64,000 nucleotides of DNA, from NCBI GenBank assembly GCA_002842985.1, contig PHEQ01000012.1:1-64000 (forward strand). Direction: 5' to 3'. The notes under the pieces were generated by a model. That model searched no databases. It was not told the origin of the DNA and saw only the letters and a program-made list of their open reading frames with translations. Positions 34,435 to 45,038 of this stretch are shown here, one piece after another. This stretch comes from Alphaproteobacteria bacterium HGW-Alphaproteobacteria-1. GTDB lineage: Bacteria; Pseudomonadota; Alphaproteobacteria; Rhodobacterales; Rhodobacteraceae. Position 1 is the first letter of the stretch. Each line of letters begins with the position of its first letter. A program made the translations under genes and the position numbers.

Positions 34435-34722
34435 ATGGCGAAACCGATGACCAAGACCCAGCTTGTGGCCGCGCTGGCCGAAGAGATGGGCAGCGACAAG
34501 AAATCCGCCGGCAGCGCGCTTGATGCCGTGGTGGCGATCATCACCCGCGAAGTCGCGGCGGGCGGGGCGGTCACGCTTCCGGGCGTGGGCAAGTTCTATT
34601 GCCGCGAGCGCGCCGAGCGCATGGTGCGCAACCCCGCCACCGGCGAGCAGATGAAAAAGCCCGCCGACAAGCAGGTGAAGGTGACCGTGGCCAAGGCGCT
34701 CAAGGACAGCGTCAACGGCTGA
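34435..34722 (+). CDS. HU/IHF-family DNA-binding protein
   Basis: A 95-residue nucleoid protein: N-terminal MTKTQLVAALAEEMGSDKKSAG helices, then the beta-arm part VTLPGVGKFYCRERAERMVRNPATGEQM. The arm sequence R-N-P-A-T-G is the DNA-intercalating motif of the HU family. The Cys in FYCRE is unusual. AAGGAG precedes ATG 34435. It sits between amn and the ribosomal block and has its own terminator. Confidence 0.9.
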   Translation: MAKPMTKTQLVAALAEEMGSDKKSAGSALDAVVAIITREVAAGGAVTLPGVGKFYCRERAERMVRNPATGEQMKKPADKQVKVTVAKALKDSVNG

Positions 34723-34730
34723 GACCCCGC

Positions 34731-34760
34731 GCCGCCCGGCCTGACCGGGCGGCCCGTTTC
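34731..34760 (+). terminator. Rho-independent terminator of the HU gene
   Basis: A 9-bp stem (GCCGCCCGG 34731-34739 with CCGGGCGGC 34745-34753), loop CCTGA, then CCGTTTC. It begins 8 bases after the HU stop and isolates HU from the ribosomal operon. Confidence 0.75.
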
Positions 34761-34934
34761 GCGTGAGGGCGTCAATTCAACCCTTGCCCTTCGCGCGCAC
34801 CTCTTCTATAGCAGCCGAATTCGCGTCGCCCCGCCTGTCGGGGATTCGCGTGTTGGAATCCCATCCACCGGGGAACGGGTGACCCTGAGCCAACCGTCAG
34901 GGGCCAACCGGTGTATTGAGAAAAGGAAAAGGCG

Positions 34935-35144
34935 ATGAACGCCAGCGAACTGCGTGACAAGACCCCGGATCAGCTCCGGGACGAGCTTGTCCGGCTCAAG
35001 AAAGAGCAATTCAACCTGCGCTTCCAGGCGGCCACCGGCCAGCTTGAGAATGCAGCCCAGATGCGCCGCGCCCGCCGCGATGCGGCCCGCGTCAAGACGA
35101 TCCTCAATGAAAAGGCCCGCGTGGCCGCCGTGCAGGGAGCCTGA
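34935..35144 (+). CDS. rpmC: 50S ribosomal protein L29
   Basis: A 69-residue helical-hairpin protein with the L29 signature [19 protein letters not shown]29 sits near the peptide exit tunnel. It is the first gene of the block and is preceded by about 175 bases of leader after the HU terminator; the normal upstream neighbour rplP is missing. GGAAAAGG precedes ATG 34935. Confidence 0.95.
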   Translation: MNASELRDKTPDQLRDELVRLKKEQFNLRFQAATGQLENAAQMRRARRDAARVKTILNEKARVAAVQGA

Positions 35145-35147
35145 TCC

Positions 35148-35378
35148 ATGCCCAAACGTATCCTGCAAGGTACCGTCACCTCGGACGCCAACGCCCAGAC
35201 CGTGACGGTCTCGGTCGAGCGTCGCTTCAAGCACCCCGTGCTTCAGAAGACGATCCGCAAGTCCAAGAAATACCGGGCCCACGACGAAAACAACACCTTC
35301 AAGAAGGGTGACGCGGTGCGCATCATCGAATGTGCGCCGAAATCCAAGACGAAACGCTGGGAGGTGCTGGAGGCCTGA
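35148..35378 (+). CDS. rpsQ: 30S ribosomal protein S17
   Basis: A 76-residue OB-fold protein with [20 protein letters not shown] and the conserved [14 protein letters not shown]. Primary 16S rRNA binder. It begins three bases after rpmC and keeps the standard gene order. Confidence 0.96.
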   Translation: MPKRILQGTVTSDANAQTVTVSVERRFKHPVLQKTIRKSKKYRAHDENNTFKKGDAVRIIECAPKSKTKRWEVLEA

Positions 35379-35454
35379 TCCTTCACACCATCCGGTTTGA
35401 TCGAAACCCTGGGGGAAAGAGCTAGAACAGCCCCCACAGGTCGGGAGAAACCAA

Positions 35455-35823
35455 ATGATCCAGATGCAGACCAATCTGGATGTAGCTGACAACTCCGGCG
35501 CACGCCGGGTGCAGTGCATCAAGGTTCTGGGCGGTTCGCACCGCCGTTACGCCTCGGTCGGCGACATCATCGTGGTGTCGGTGAAAGAGGCCATTCCGCG
35601 CGGTCGCGTGAAGAAGGGCGACGTGCGCAAGGCCGTCGTCGTGCGCACCGCCAAGGAAGTCCGTCGTGAAGACGGTACCGCCATCAAGTTCGACCGCAAC
35701 GCTGCCGTGATCCTCAACAACGCGGGCGAGCCTGTCGGCACCCGCATTTTCGGGCCGGTCGTGCGCGAATTGCGCGCCAAGAACTTCATGAAGATCATCT
35801 CGCTCGCCCCGGAGGTGCTGTAA
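35455..35823 (+). CDS. rplN: 50S ribosomal protein L14
   Basis: A 122-residue L14 of exact bacterial length, beginning [20 protein letters not shown] and ending [10 protein letters not shown]. It is separated from rpsQ by a 76-base gap, the longest inside the block, which may carry an internal control site; nothing specific is visible there. Confidence 0.97.
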   Translation: MIQMQTNLDVADNSGARRVQCIKVLGGSHRRYASVGDIIVVSVKEAIPRGRVKKGDVRKAVVVRTAKEVRREDGTAIKFDRNAAVILNNAGEPVGTRIFGPVVRELRAKNFMKIISLAPEVL

Positions 35824-35824
35824 G

Positions 35825-36136
35825 ATGGCTGCCAAATTGAAAAAGGGCGACAAGGTCGTCGTGCTCGCGGGCAAGGACAAGGGCCAGACCGGCACCATCC
35901 TCAGCGTTGATCCCAAAGCCGGCAAGGCCGTGGTCGAGGGCGTGAACATGGCGATCCGCCATACCCGCCAGAGCCAGTCGAGCCAGGGTGGCCGCATCCC
36001 CAAGGCGATGCCCATCGACCTGTCGAACCTCGCCATTCTCGACAAGAACGGCAAACCCACGCGCGTCGGCTTCAAGATCGAAGGCGACAAGAAGGTGCGT
36101 TTCGCCAAGACCACGGGGGACGTGATCGATGCTTGA
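35825..36136 (+). CDS. rplX: 50S ribosomal protein L24
   Basis: A 103-residue protein with the KOW motif [20 protein letters not shown] and the typical [12 protein letters not shown]24 initiates 50S assembly. It starts two bases after rplN and overlaps rplE by eight bases. Confidence 0.97.
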   Translation: MAAKLKKGDKVVVLAGKDKGQTGTILSVDPKAGKAVVEGVNMAIRHTRQSQSSQGGRIPKAMPIDLSNLAILDKNGKPTRVGFKIEGDKKVRFAKTTGDVIDA

Positions 36137-36692
36137 TACCGCAACCTATACCCCTCGCCTCAAGACGCATTTCCGCGAGGTCATCAAGCCTGCTCTGAAA
36201 GAAGAGTTCGGCTACAAGAACGACATGCAGATCCCGCGTCTGGACAAGATCGTGCTCAACATCGGCTGCGGTGCCGAAGCGGTGCGCGATTCGAAAAAGG
36301 CCAAGTCGGCGCAGGAAGATCTCAGCACCATCGCGGGCCAGAAGGCCGTGACCACGATGGCGCGCAACTCGATCGCGGGCTTTCGTGTCCGCGAGGGGAT
36401 GCCGCTCGGGACCAAGGTCACGCTGCGCGGCAACCGGATGTATGACTTCCTCGATCGCCTGATCACCGTGGCCATGCCGCGCATCCGCGACTTCCGCGGC
36501 GTGTCGGGCAAGTCCTTCGACGGGCGCGGCAATTATGCCATGGGCCTCAAGGAACATATCGTTTTCCCCGAAATCAACTTCGACAAGGTCGACGAAGTCT
36601 GGGGGATGGACATCATCATCACAACCACGGCGCAGACCGACGCTGAAGCCAAGGCGCTGTTGAAGCATTTCAACATGCCCTTCAACAGCTGA
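36129..36692 (+). CDS. rplE: 50S ribosomal protein L5
   Basis: A 187-residue 5S rRNA-binding protein. [37 protein letters not shown] and [18 protein letters not shown] are diagnostic. The start lies inside the end of rplX, indicating coupled translation. Confidence 0.97.
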   Translation: MLDTATYTPRLKTHFREVIKPALKEEFGYKNDMQIPRLDKIVLNIGCGAEAVRDSKKAKSAQEDLSTIAGQKAVTTMARNSIAGFRVREGMPLGTKVTLRGNRMYDFLDRLITVAMPRIRDFRGVSGKSFDGRGNYAMGLKEHIVFPEINFDKVDEVWGMDIIITTTAQTDAEAKALLKHFNMPFNS

Positions 36693-36711
36693 GCCGGGGG
36701 AGGATAGAGTA

Positions 36712-37017
36712 ATGGCTAAGAAATCCATGGTCGAGCGCGAGAAGAAGCGCCAGAAACTGGTGGATCGTGACGCCGCCAAGCGCGCCGCGCTCAAGGTGAT
36801 CATCAACGATCAGTCCAAGCCGATGGAAGAGCGTTTCCGCGCCTCTCTCAAGCTTGCCAAGCTGCCGCGCAACGGGTCGGCCACGCGCCTGCACAACCGC
36901 TGCCAGCTTACGGGTCGTCCGCACGCCTATTATCGCAAGCTCAAGATCAGCCGGATCATGCTGCGCGAGCTGGGTTCCGCCGGGCAACTGCCCGGTGTCG
37001 TGAAATCGAGCTGGTAA
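36712..37017 (+). CDS. rpsN: 30S ribosomal protein S14
   Basis: A 101-residue S14 of the long, zinc-free type (no CXXC pairs). It carries [20 protein letters not shown] and ends [16 protein letters not shown] lies ahead of the ATG. Confidence 0.97.
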   Translation: MAKKSMVEREKKRQKLVDRDAAKRAALKVIINDQSKPMEERFRASLKLAKLPRNGSATRLHNRCQLTGRPHAYYRKLKISRIMLRELGSAGQLPGVVKSSW

Positions 37018-37030
37018 GGAGGGCAGAGAC

Positions 37031-37423
37031 ATGAACGATCCTATCGGCGATATGCTCACCCGTATCCGCAACGCGCAGATGCGCGGCAAGTCCACGGTGA
37101 TGACCCCCGGCTCCAAGATGCGCGTGCGCGTCCTCGACGTTCTGGCCGCAGAGGGCTATATCCGTGGCTATGAGATGAGCACTGATGAAAATGGCCATTC
37201 CGCCATTGAAATCAGCCTCAAGTATTTCGAGGGCACCCCGGTGATCCGCGAGATGAAGCGGGTCTCCAAGCCCGGTCGCCGCGTCTATCTGGGCGTGCGT
37301 GACATTCCGTCGGTCCGTCAGGGCCTCGGCGTGTCGATTGTCTCCACCCCCAAGGGTGTGATGTCGGATGCAGCCGCGCGCGCAGCCAATGTTGGCGGCG
37401 AAGTGCTCTGCACGGTATTCTGA
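37031..37423 (+). CDS. rpsH: 30S ribosomal protein S8
   Basis: A 130-residue S8 with [19 protein letters not shown] at the start and the RNA-binding end [16 protein letters not shown]. In E. coli S8 represses the spc operon translationally at the rplE start; the same could apply here but no site was recognised. Confidence 0.97.
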   Translation: MNDPIGDMLTRIRNAQMRGKSTVMTPGSKMRVRVLDVLAAEGYIRGYEMSTDENGHSAIEISLKYFEGTPVIREMKRVSKPGRRVYLGVRDIPSVRQGLGVSIVSTPKGVMSDAAARAANVGGEVLCTVF

Positions 37424-37436
37424 GGAGGCGCTGCAA

Positions 37437-37970
37437 ATGTCTCGTATCGGCAAACAACCCGTAGCCCTGCCAGATGGTGTCTCGGCCACGATCTCGGGCC
37501 AGACCGTCGAGGTGAAGGGGCCCAAGGGCACCAAGAACTTCACCGCCACCGACGATGTGACGATCACCCTTGCGGATGGCGTCATCTCGGTCACGCCGCG
37601 CGGCAGCTCCAAGCGCGCGCGCCAGCAGTGGGGTTTGACCCGCACGGTCATCGCCAACATGGTGCACGGTGCCAAGGACGTGTTCCGCAAGGAGCTTGAG
37701 ATCCGCGGCGTCGGTTATCGTGCGGCAGTTCAGGGCAATGTGATCAAGCTCAACCTCGGTTACAGCCACGACGTGGATTTCCAGATCCCCGATGGTGTAA
37801 CCGTCACGGCGCCCAAGCAGACCGAACTGGTGATCGAGGGCACCGACAAGCAGCTCGTCGGACAGGTTGCGGCCAATATCCGCGACTGGCGGCGTCCCGA
37901 GCCCTACAAGGGCAAGGGGATCCGCTACAAGAACGAGTTTATCTTCCAGAAGGAAGGCAAGAAGAAATAA
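37437..37970 (+). CDS. rplF: 50S ribosomal protein L6
   Basis: A 177-residue L6 starting [14 protein letters not shown], with the C-terminal [16 protein letters not shown] motif. The ATG at 37437 follows GAGGAGG; the longer frame from 37368 reads through rpsH in another frame. Confidence 0.97.
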   Translation: MSRIGKQPVALPDGVSATISGQTVEVKGPKGTKNFTATDDVTITLADGVISVTPRGSSKRARQQWGLTRTVIANMVHGAKDVFRKELEIRGVGYRAAVQGNVIKLNLGYSHDVDFQIPDGVTVTAPKQTELVIEGTDKQLVGQVAANIRDWRRPEPYKGKGIRYKNEFIFQKEGKKK

Positions 37971-37981
37971 GGACGCGACAG

Positions 37982-38341
37982 ATGGCAAACAGCAAGAGAA
38001 AACTGTTCCTCAAACGCCGCCTGCGCGTTCGGAGCAAACTGCGGCAGGTGAATGCGGGGCGCGTGCGCCTCTCGGTTCACCGGTCCAACAAGAATATCAG
38101 TGCGCAGCTCATCGACGATGTGCAGGGCGTGACGCTGGCTTCGGCCTCGACCCTCGAAAAGGATCTGGGCTTTGTCGGCAAATGCACCGTGGAGGCGGCA
38201 GCCAAGGTCGGCGAGATCATCGCCGAGCGGGCGAAAAAGGCCGGCGTGAGCGAGGCCTATTTCGACCGCGGCGGCTTCATCTATCATGGCCGCGTCAAGG
38301 CCGTGGCCGATGCCGCGCGCGACGCCGGCCTGAAGATCTGA
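37982..38341 (+). CDS. rplR: 50S ribosomal protein L18
   Basis: A 119-residue 5S rRNA-binding L18 with [18 protein letters not shown] and the ending [19 protein letters not shown]. Standard order after rplF. Confidence 0.97.
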   Translation: MANSKRKLFLKRRLRVRSKLRQVNAGRVRLSVHRSNKNISAQLIDDVQGVTLASASTLEKDLGFVGKCTVEAAAKVGEIIAERAKKAGVSEAYFDRGGFIYHGRVKAVADAARDAGLKI

Positions 38342-38354
38342 GGAGACGAGAGTT

Positions 38355-38921
38355 ATGGCAAGAGAAGACAACCGCCGCGACCGTCGCGACCGCGACGAAG
38401 CCCCGGAATTCGCCGACCGTCTCGTCGCGATCAACCGCGTGTCGAAAACCGTGAAGGGTGGCAAGCGCTTCGGGTTTGCGGCACTCGTGGTCGTGGGCGA
38501 TCAGAAGGGCCGCGTGGGCTTCGGCAAGGGCAAGGCCAAGGAGGTTCCCGAGGCCATCCGCAAGGCCACCGAAGCCGCCAAGCGCGCGATGATCCGCGTG
38601 CCGCTCCGCGAGGGGCGCACGCTGCATCACGACATGGAAGGCCGCCATGGCGCGGGCAAGGTGGTGATGCGCACCGCGCCGCAGGGCACGGGCATCATCG
38701 CCGGTGGTCCGATGCGTGCGGTGTTCGAGATGCTGGGTGTTCAGGACGTGGTCGCCAAGTCGAACGGGTCGCAAAACCCCTACAACATGATCCGCGCCAC
38801 GCTGAACGGTCTCCAGAAAGAGACCAGCCCGCGCATGGTCGCGCAGCGTCGTGGCAAAAAGGTGGCCGACATCCTGAAACGGGGTGACGAGGCGCCGACC
38901 GCGCAAGCGGCAGAAGCGTAA
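38355..38921 (+). CDS. rpsE: 30S ribosomal protein S5
   Basis: A 188-residue S5 with a double-stranded-RNA-binding fold: [22 protein letters not shown] and [18 protein letters not shown]. It has the long charged N-terminal extension ([15 protein letters not shown]) common in alphaproteobacteria. Confidence 0.97.
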   Translation: MAREDNRRDRRDRDEAPEFADRLVAINRVSKTVKGGKRFGFAALVVVGDQKGRVGFGKGKAKEVPEAIRKATEAAKRAMIRVPLREGRTLHHDMEGRHGAGKVVMRTAPQGTGIIAGGPMRAVFEMLGVQDVVAKSNGSQNPYNMIRATLNGLQKETSPRMVAQRRGKKVADILKRGDEAPTAQAAEA

Positions 38922-38934
38922 GGAGACCTGAGAC

Positions 38935-39123
38935 ATGGCAAAAACCATCGTGGTCAAGCAGATCGGCTCGCCGATCCGCCGTCCGGACGTTCAGCGCCGC
39001 ACGCTGATCGGTCTGGGGCTGAACAAGATGCACAAGACCCGCGAGCTTGAGGATACCCCCTCGGTGCGCGGCATGGTCAACAAGATCCCGCATCTGGTCC
39101 AGATCATCGAAGAAAAGGGCTGA
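38935..39123 (+). CDS. rpmD: 50S ribosomal protein L30
   Basis: A 62-residue L30: [32 protein letters not shown]. It ends the block. rplO and secY, which normally follow, are absent; instead a cluster of palindromes and a terminator come next. Confidence 0.96.
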   Translation: MAKTIVVKQIGSPIRRPDVQRRTLIGLGLNKMHKTRELEDTPSVRGMVNKIPHLVQIIEEKG

Positions 39124-39126
39124 CAG

Positions 39127-39173
39127 CCGTTTTCTTGAAAAGAAAACGGCCCGGAAACTTTTCAAGTTTCCGG
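39127..39173. repeat. Paired palindromes with GAA/TTC loops after rpmD
   Basis: Two perfect 10-bp hairpins one base apart: CCGTTTTCTT-GAA-AAGAAAACGG (39127-39149) and CCGGAAACTT-TTC-AAGTTTCCGG (39151-39173). They start four bases after the rpmD stop. The design resembles the doublet at 19534-19578. Confidence 0.65.
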
Positions 39174-39182
39174 CAGTGTCCT

Positions 39183-39218
39183 AAAGTGCCCCGACCAGTA
39201 GGCCGGGGCACTTTACGT
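39183..39218 (+). terminator. Terminator of the ribosomal block
   Basis: An 11-bp perfect stem (AAAGTGCCCCG 39183-39193 with CGGGGCACTTT 39204-39214), 10-base loop, and its own T-run. Third hairpin in a row after rpmD. The rest of the gap to 39353 shows no gene. Confidence 0.75.
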
Positions 39219-39353
39219 TATACCATTACGCGAGTCTTTTGTCGGGCTGCCCGCACCAAGGACGTGCATGCTATCCTCTGATGGTGTCGGGGCGGTGGCG
39301 CGTCGTCGACGCGTTCGCGCGGCCCGTCCGCGCCTGCTCAGGGAGGAGCCGTA

Positions 39354-39788
39354 ATGACCCACTATGCCGGTGGATGCAGCCATATCCACACCCATGCCGA
39401 TCACGAACCGATCGACAACCACACCTGCCATTGTTCCGTCTGCAAGGGCGTGACCGGGCAGCCCACCACCCATGTGGTGTTCTTCCGCCACGGCGACGTG
39501 AAGGTGGACAACGAGGCGGGGCTGAAGCGCCAGCCGTTCAACGCCAAGAACCCCGATGGCCCGCTTGAATTGTGCACTTGCGGCGAATGTGGCGCGCCGA
39601 TCATGCTCGACGACAAGCAGGGCCGCATCCGCGTGATCGTGCCGAACCTCATGGGCTATGATGATCAGATCGCGCCCGCGCCCTATCACGCCTTCTACGA
39701 TCCGGCGACCGGGGTGCCGCGCCCCGATGACGGGCGGCCCGTGCATGAGGGGTTGCGCCCCGATTTCGTCTGGCCCGCGCCGTCCTGA
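39354..39788 (+). CDS. GFA-family (glutathione-dependent formaldehyde-activating-like) zinc protein
   Basis: A 144-residue protein with a GFA-like zinc fold: CHCSVCKGVTG (structural Cys near residues 25-30) and CTCGECGAPIML (near 74). The usual N-terminal GGCHCGAVRY strand is replaced by GGCSHIHTHADHEP, rich in His, so metal binding may differ. True glutathione or formaldehyde activity is unproven in most family members. AGGGAGGAG precedes ATG 39354. Confidence 0.8.
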   Translation: MTHYAGGCSHIHTHADHEPIDNHTCHCSVCKGVTGQPTTHVVFFRHGDVKVDNEAGLKRQPFNAKNPDGPLELCTCGECGAPIMLDDKQGRIRVIVPNLMGYDDQIAPAPYHAFYDPATGVPRPDDGRPVHEGLRPDFVWPAPS

Positions 39789-39820
39789 GTGCGCGGGTAT
39801 CTGTAACCGTCATGGCTTTT

Positions 39821-39854
39821 GCCCCGGTCAGAGATGGCCGGGGCAATTTTCTTT
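39821..39854 (+). terminator. Rho-independent terminator of the GFA-like gene
   Basis: A 9-bp stem (GCCCCGGTC 39821-39829 with GGCCGGGGC 39836-39844, one T-G pair), loop AGAGAT, then AATTTTCTTT. Confidence 0.85.
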
Positions 39855-39925
39855 ATATATGACATCAATGCGGGCCGGCGCTGGCCCGGTGCGCAATTCA
39901 TCAGAGCACGTCACGAAAGACCCAG

Positions 39926-40564
39926 ATGCCCACCCTTGATGTTACCGCTCTCGTCCGGGAATTTATCACGCTTTTTGTGGTTATCGACCCGATCGGCACC
40001 TTGCCGGTTTTCTATTTCGTCGCCGCGAGCGTCCCCGAGGCGCTGCACTGGCGGCTGGCGGTGCGTTCGGTGCTCGTCGCGGGTGCCGTGCTTCTGCTCT
40101 TTCTCGTCGGCGGGCAGATCGTTCTGGAAGGGGTGGGGCTCCGGCTTGGTTCGTTCCAGATCGCGGGCGGGCTGATCCTGTTTCTTTTCGCGCTCACGAT
40201 GATCTTCGGCGAGTCCAAGCCCGCGCGCGAGATCGAGGAGGCCGAGCGCGATCACATGGCAGGGGCGGTGTTTCCGTTGGCGATGCCCGCCATCGCCTCG
40301 CCCGGCGCGATGCTGGCCATCGTGATCCTCACCGACAACAACCGCAATTCCATCCCCGAACAGGCGCTGACGGCGGGTTTGTTGCTTTTGGTGCTCGGGA
40401 TCACGCTGGTTCTGTTGCTGCTGGCCGCGCGGCTCAAGCGGGTGCTGGGCAATACCGGGGCCAACATCATCAGCCGGGTGATGGGCATGATCCTGGCCAC
40501 GGTTGCGGTCGACGCGGTGCTCAGCGGGCTGGAGATGGTCGGCGCGCTTACCCTGACGTCCTGA
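39926..40564 (+). CDS. MarC-family integral membrane protein
   Basis: A 212-residue protein with six predicted helices. FVVIDPIGTLPVF near residue 18 and VFPLAMPAIASPGAMLAIV near 113 are the conserved MarC repeats. The family's function is unsettled despite its historical link with multiple antibiotic resistance. Its last 17 bases overlap the convergent vWA gene. Confidence 0.9.
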   Translation: MPTLDVTALVREFITLFVVIDPIGTLPVFYFVAASVPEALHWRLAVRSVLVAGAVLLLFLVGGQIVLEGVGLRLGSFQIAGGLILFLFALTMIFGESKPAREIEEAERDHMAGAVFPLAMPAIASPGAMLAIVILTDNNRNSIPEQALTAGLLLLVLGITLVLLLLAARLKRVLGNTGANIISRVMGMILATVAVDAVLSGLEMVGALTLTS

Positions 40565-41255
40565 GCGGGCCCGCGCCGGTCTGGCCGATCAGCGCGCACC
40601 CCAGCGTGATCCGCAGCGCCTCGATCAGATCGCCCACCGTTTCGGTCGCCACATACAGCCCGCCCGTGGCATCCGAAAGGCATTTGGCAACGGTCTGCCC
40701 GTCGAAAAGCCCGGCCTCGGGGCTGTTCCATGAAAACGGATCATGCACCACGCGAAAGCCGATCACATGGACGGTCAGGCCGGGCCGCGTCATGGCCAGA
40801 TGCGCGCCAAGGGCGCAGGGCGTGCCGCCGCAGGTCTCGTTGCCGTCCGTGACCAGCACGACGATGCCGTCGGGCCCCAGCACCTCGGCGGCGGCCGCCA
40901 CCGAACCCGCCAGCGGGGTCAGCCCGCCGGGGGCCAGCGCATCGATCCCCTCGGTCACCGCCGCGCCCGCATCGGCCATGGGCGCGAAGTGCAGCGTGAT
41001 GCCCGAACAGCTATCTGCGCCGCCCGGCCCGTAGGTCAAAAGTCCGATCCGGCGCAAGGACGCGATATCGGGCAGGGCGCGCTGCACCGCCTGCCGCGCC
41101 TCCGTGATGCGGGTGGGTGCGGTCGGGTCATGGCCAAGCTCGCCCATCGAGGCCGAGCCGTCAAAGACCAGCATCGCGTCGCGCGCGCAGCCCGCCGAGG
41201 CGACGGCAGAGGGCAGGGCGGCCAGCAGGCCAAGGGCAAGGGGCAGGGCGCGCAT
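40548..41255 (-). CDS. Secreted von Willebrand factor A domain protein
   Basis: A 235-residue protein with a signal peptide (residues 1-20, cleavage near VASAG) and a single vWA domain. The MIDAS metal site DGSAS is at about residue 31, with the Thr (GGLTPLAGS) and Asp (VTDGNE) contributing later. Six Cys suggest disulfides outside the cytoplasm. ATG 41255 follows GGAGGAG. Ligand unknown; likely Mg-dependent protein binding in the periplasm. Confidence 0.84.
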   Translation of the reverse strand: MRALPLALGLLAALPSAVASAGCARDAMLVFDGSASMGELGHDPTAPTRITEARQAVQRALPDIASLRRIGLLTYGPGGADSCSGITLHFAPMADAGAAVTEGIDALAPGGLTPLAGSVAAAAEVLGPDGIVVLVTDGNETCGGTPCALGAHLAMTRPGLTVHVIGFRVVHDPFSWNSPEAGLFDGQTVAKCLSDATGGLYVATETVGDLIEALRITLGCALIGQTGAGPLRTSG

Positions 41256-41338
41256 CGGGTCTCCTCCGGGTGCCGTCAGTGTAGGCCCCGTGCGCGCCCG
41301 GTCCAGAACAATCCCGCGTGAACCGGCCCCCCACGTTT

Positions 41339-41418
41339 CGTCATCCTTGGGCGTGTCCCGAGGATCTCTTTGTCGTGATGACGCCGCAGGCAGATCCCCG
41401 TCCTTGCGGGAATGGCGG
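41339..41418. repeat. REP-like palindromic element, copy B (degenerate)
   Basis: Shares CGTCATCCT-GGG-TG--CCCGAGGATCTC and a second AGATCCCCG-CTTGCGGG half with the copy at 4376-4447. An extra GTGATGACG falls in the middle and the last stem is imperfect. It lies between the divergent vWA and isomerase genes. Confidence 0.6.
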
Positions 41419-41473
41419 GTGGGTGGGACACGCGGCGCTTGCCCACTGGTCTCTGCCGCCATAAGCTCCGGCC

Positions 41474-42103
41474 ATGACCGTGATCGACTATTTCTACTCG
41501 GCCCATTCCGCCTATGCCTGGCTCGGGGCGCGGCGGCTTCATGAGATATGCGCCGCCCATGGCGCACGGCTCAATCACAAACCGATCGAGCTTTCTCCGG
41601 TGGTCGAGGCGGCGGGGGGCCTGCCCTTTGCCGCGCGCACGCAAGGGCATGTCGATTACTTCTTCGGACGCGAGATAGAGCGTTGGTCCGAACTGCGCGG
41701 CGTCGAGATCATCCGCCACCGCCCCACCCATCACGACGCGCCGCTTTCGCTGGCCAGCGGCGCGATCATCGCCGCCGGGGACCGGGCCGATGCGCTCTCC
41801 TACGCTGTCCTTCAGGCGCATTGGCGCGACGATGCCGACATATCCGATCCCGAAACGCTGGCCCCGCTCATCGCTGGTTGCGGCCTCGATCCCGCCGCGA
41901 TCCTGAGCGCCGCGCGCAGCGAGGACATACAGTCGATATACCGCGCCAATACCGCCGAGGCGATTGCCCTGCCTGTCTTTGGCTCGCCCACCTATCTGGT
42001 GGCGGGCGATCCGTTCTACGGTCAGGACCGGCTGGAGCTTGTGGAGCGCGCGCTTGTCACCCCCTTTGCCCCCTCCTGCTGGCGCAACCCGCCGGTCGCT
42101 TGA
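41474..42103 (+). CDS. 2-hydroxychromene-2-carboxylate isomerase-like (DsbA fold) protein
   Basis: A 209-residue DsbA-fold protein with DYFYSAHSAYAWLGARRL at the start, where kappa-class GST and HCCA isomerases bind glutathione through the Ser of SxxS/T-type sequence. The cis-Pro region is LPVFGSPTYLV and the end is WRNPPV. It probably uses glutathione to isomerise an aromatic breakdown product; no aromatic pathway genes are adjacent. Confidence 0.82.
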   Translation: MTVIDYFYSAHSAYAWLGARRLHEICAAHGARLNHKPIELSPVVEAAGGLPFAARTQGHVDYFFGREIERWSELRGVEIIRHRPTHHDAPLSLASGAIIAAGDRADALSYAVLQAHWRDDADISDPETLAPLIAGCGLDPAAILSAARSEDIQSIYRANTAEAIALPVFGSPTYLVAGDPFYGQDRLELVERALVTPFAPSCWRNPPVA

Positions 42104-42226
42104 GAGGGCGGCACGCCCTCTTGCACTCTGCGAGCGGAGCGCGTATAGCAGCCGCTCAAACCGCCGGTCCGGCCAGATGTGGCATGCCGAGGCTGGCGAT
42201 TATACCGACCGAAAGAGGAGCCGGAA

Positions 42227-42427
42227 ATGCCCAAGATGAAGACCAAGTCGAGCTGCAAGAAGCGGTTCAAGGTGTCCGCTACTGGCAAGATCATCACCGC
42301 GCAGGCCGGAAAGCGGCACGGCATGATCAAGCGGACCAACAAATTCATCCGCAACGCGCGTGGCACGACCACGCTCAGCAAGGCTGATGAGCAGATCATC
42401 AAGCCGATGATGCCCTACGCGCGCTAA
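42227..42427 (+). CDS. rpmI: 50S ribosomal protein L35
   Basis: A 66-residue L35: [20 protein letters not shown] and KPMMPYAR at the end. AGAGGAG precedes ATG 42227. infC, the common upstream partner, is absent. Upstream 42104-42226 contains a short hairpin (AGAGGGC/GCCCTCT) that may terminate the isomerase gene. Confidence 0.96.
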   Translation: MPKMKTKSSCKKRFKVSATGKIITAQAGKRHGMIKRTNKFIRNARGTTTLSKADEQIIKPMMPYAR

Positions 42428-42441
42428 GGAGGATTTGAAAC

Positions 42442-42807
42442 ATGTCACGCGTCAAAGGTGGGGTTGTCACCCACGCCCGTCACAAGAAAGTCATCAAGGC
42501 CGCAAAAGGCTATTATGGCCGTCGCAAGAACACCTTCAAGGTGGCCGCACAAGCGGTGGACAAGGCCAATCAATACGCGACCCGCGACCGCAAGAACCGC
42601 AAGCGCAATTTCCGCGCGCTGTGGATCCAGCGGATCAACGCCGCCGTGCGCGCCCATGACGAGGGGCTGACCTATTCGCGCTTCATCAACGGCCTGGCAC
42701 TGGCCGGGGTCGAGGTGGATCGCAAGGTTCTGGCCGATCTCGCCGTGCACGAACCGGCAGCATTCGGCGCCATCGTCGATCAGGCCAAGCAGGCGCTCGC
42801 CGCCTGA
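42442..42807 (+). CDS. rplT: 50S ribosomal protein L20
   Basis: A 121-residue L20: [45 protein letters not shown]20 is essential for early 50S assembly and in other bacteria represses its own operon. It follows rpmI by 14 bases. Confidence 0.97.
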   Translation: MSRVKGGVVTHARHKKVIKAAKGYYGRRKNTFKVAAQAVDKANQYATRDRKNRKRNFRALWIQRINAAVRAHDEGLTYSRFINGLALAGVEVDRKVLADLAVHEPAAFGAIVDQAKQALAA

Positions 42808-42835
42808 GCCGCGTCGCGGATGAGGGACAAGACAC

Positions 42836-42866
42836 CGCCGCCCGGGCCAGACCCGGGCGGCGATTT
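42836..42866 (+). terminator. Terminator between rplT and thiC
   Basis: An 11-bp stem (CGCCGCCCGGG 42836-42846 with CCCGGGCGGCG 42852-42862), 5-base loop, then ATTTTCGTTT. It lies between convergent rplT and thiC and could serve both. Confidence 0.88.
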
Positions 42867-42871
42867 TCGTT

Positions 42872-44904
<2,033 letters not shown>

Positions 44905-44907
44905 GTG

Positions 44908-44936
44908 AGGGTAGAACGCCGATCTTTGCAGTTCAA
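44908..44936 (-). promoter_or_regulatory. Candidate thiC promoter
   Basis: On the minus strand TTGAAC (44936-44931), a 17-base spacer and TACCCT (44913-44908). Transcription would begin near 44901, just at the riboswitch 5' end. The other bases from 44937 to 45038 show no gene. Confidence 0.5.
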
Positions 44937-45038
44937 GCGAATGTGGTGTCCCGACGGCGGTCTCTTGTCGAAAGGCGGCATTGATTGATAGACCGCTAGG
45001 GGCCGGGGCGGATCATGTCCCCGGAAAGAGGGTGGAGC

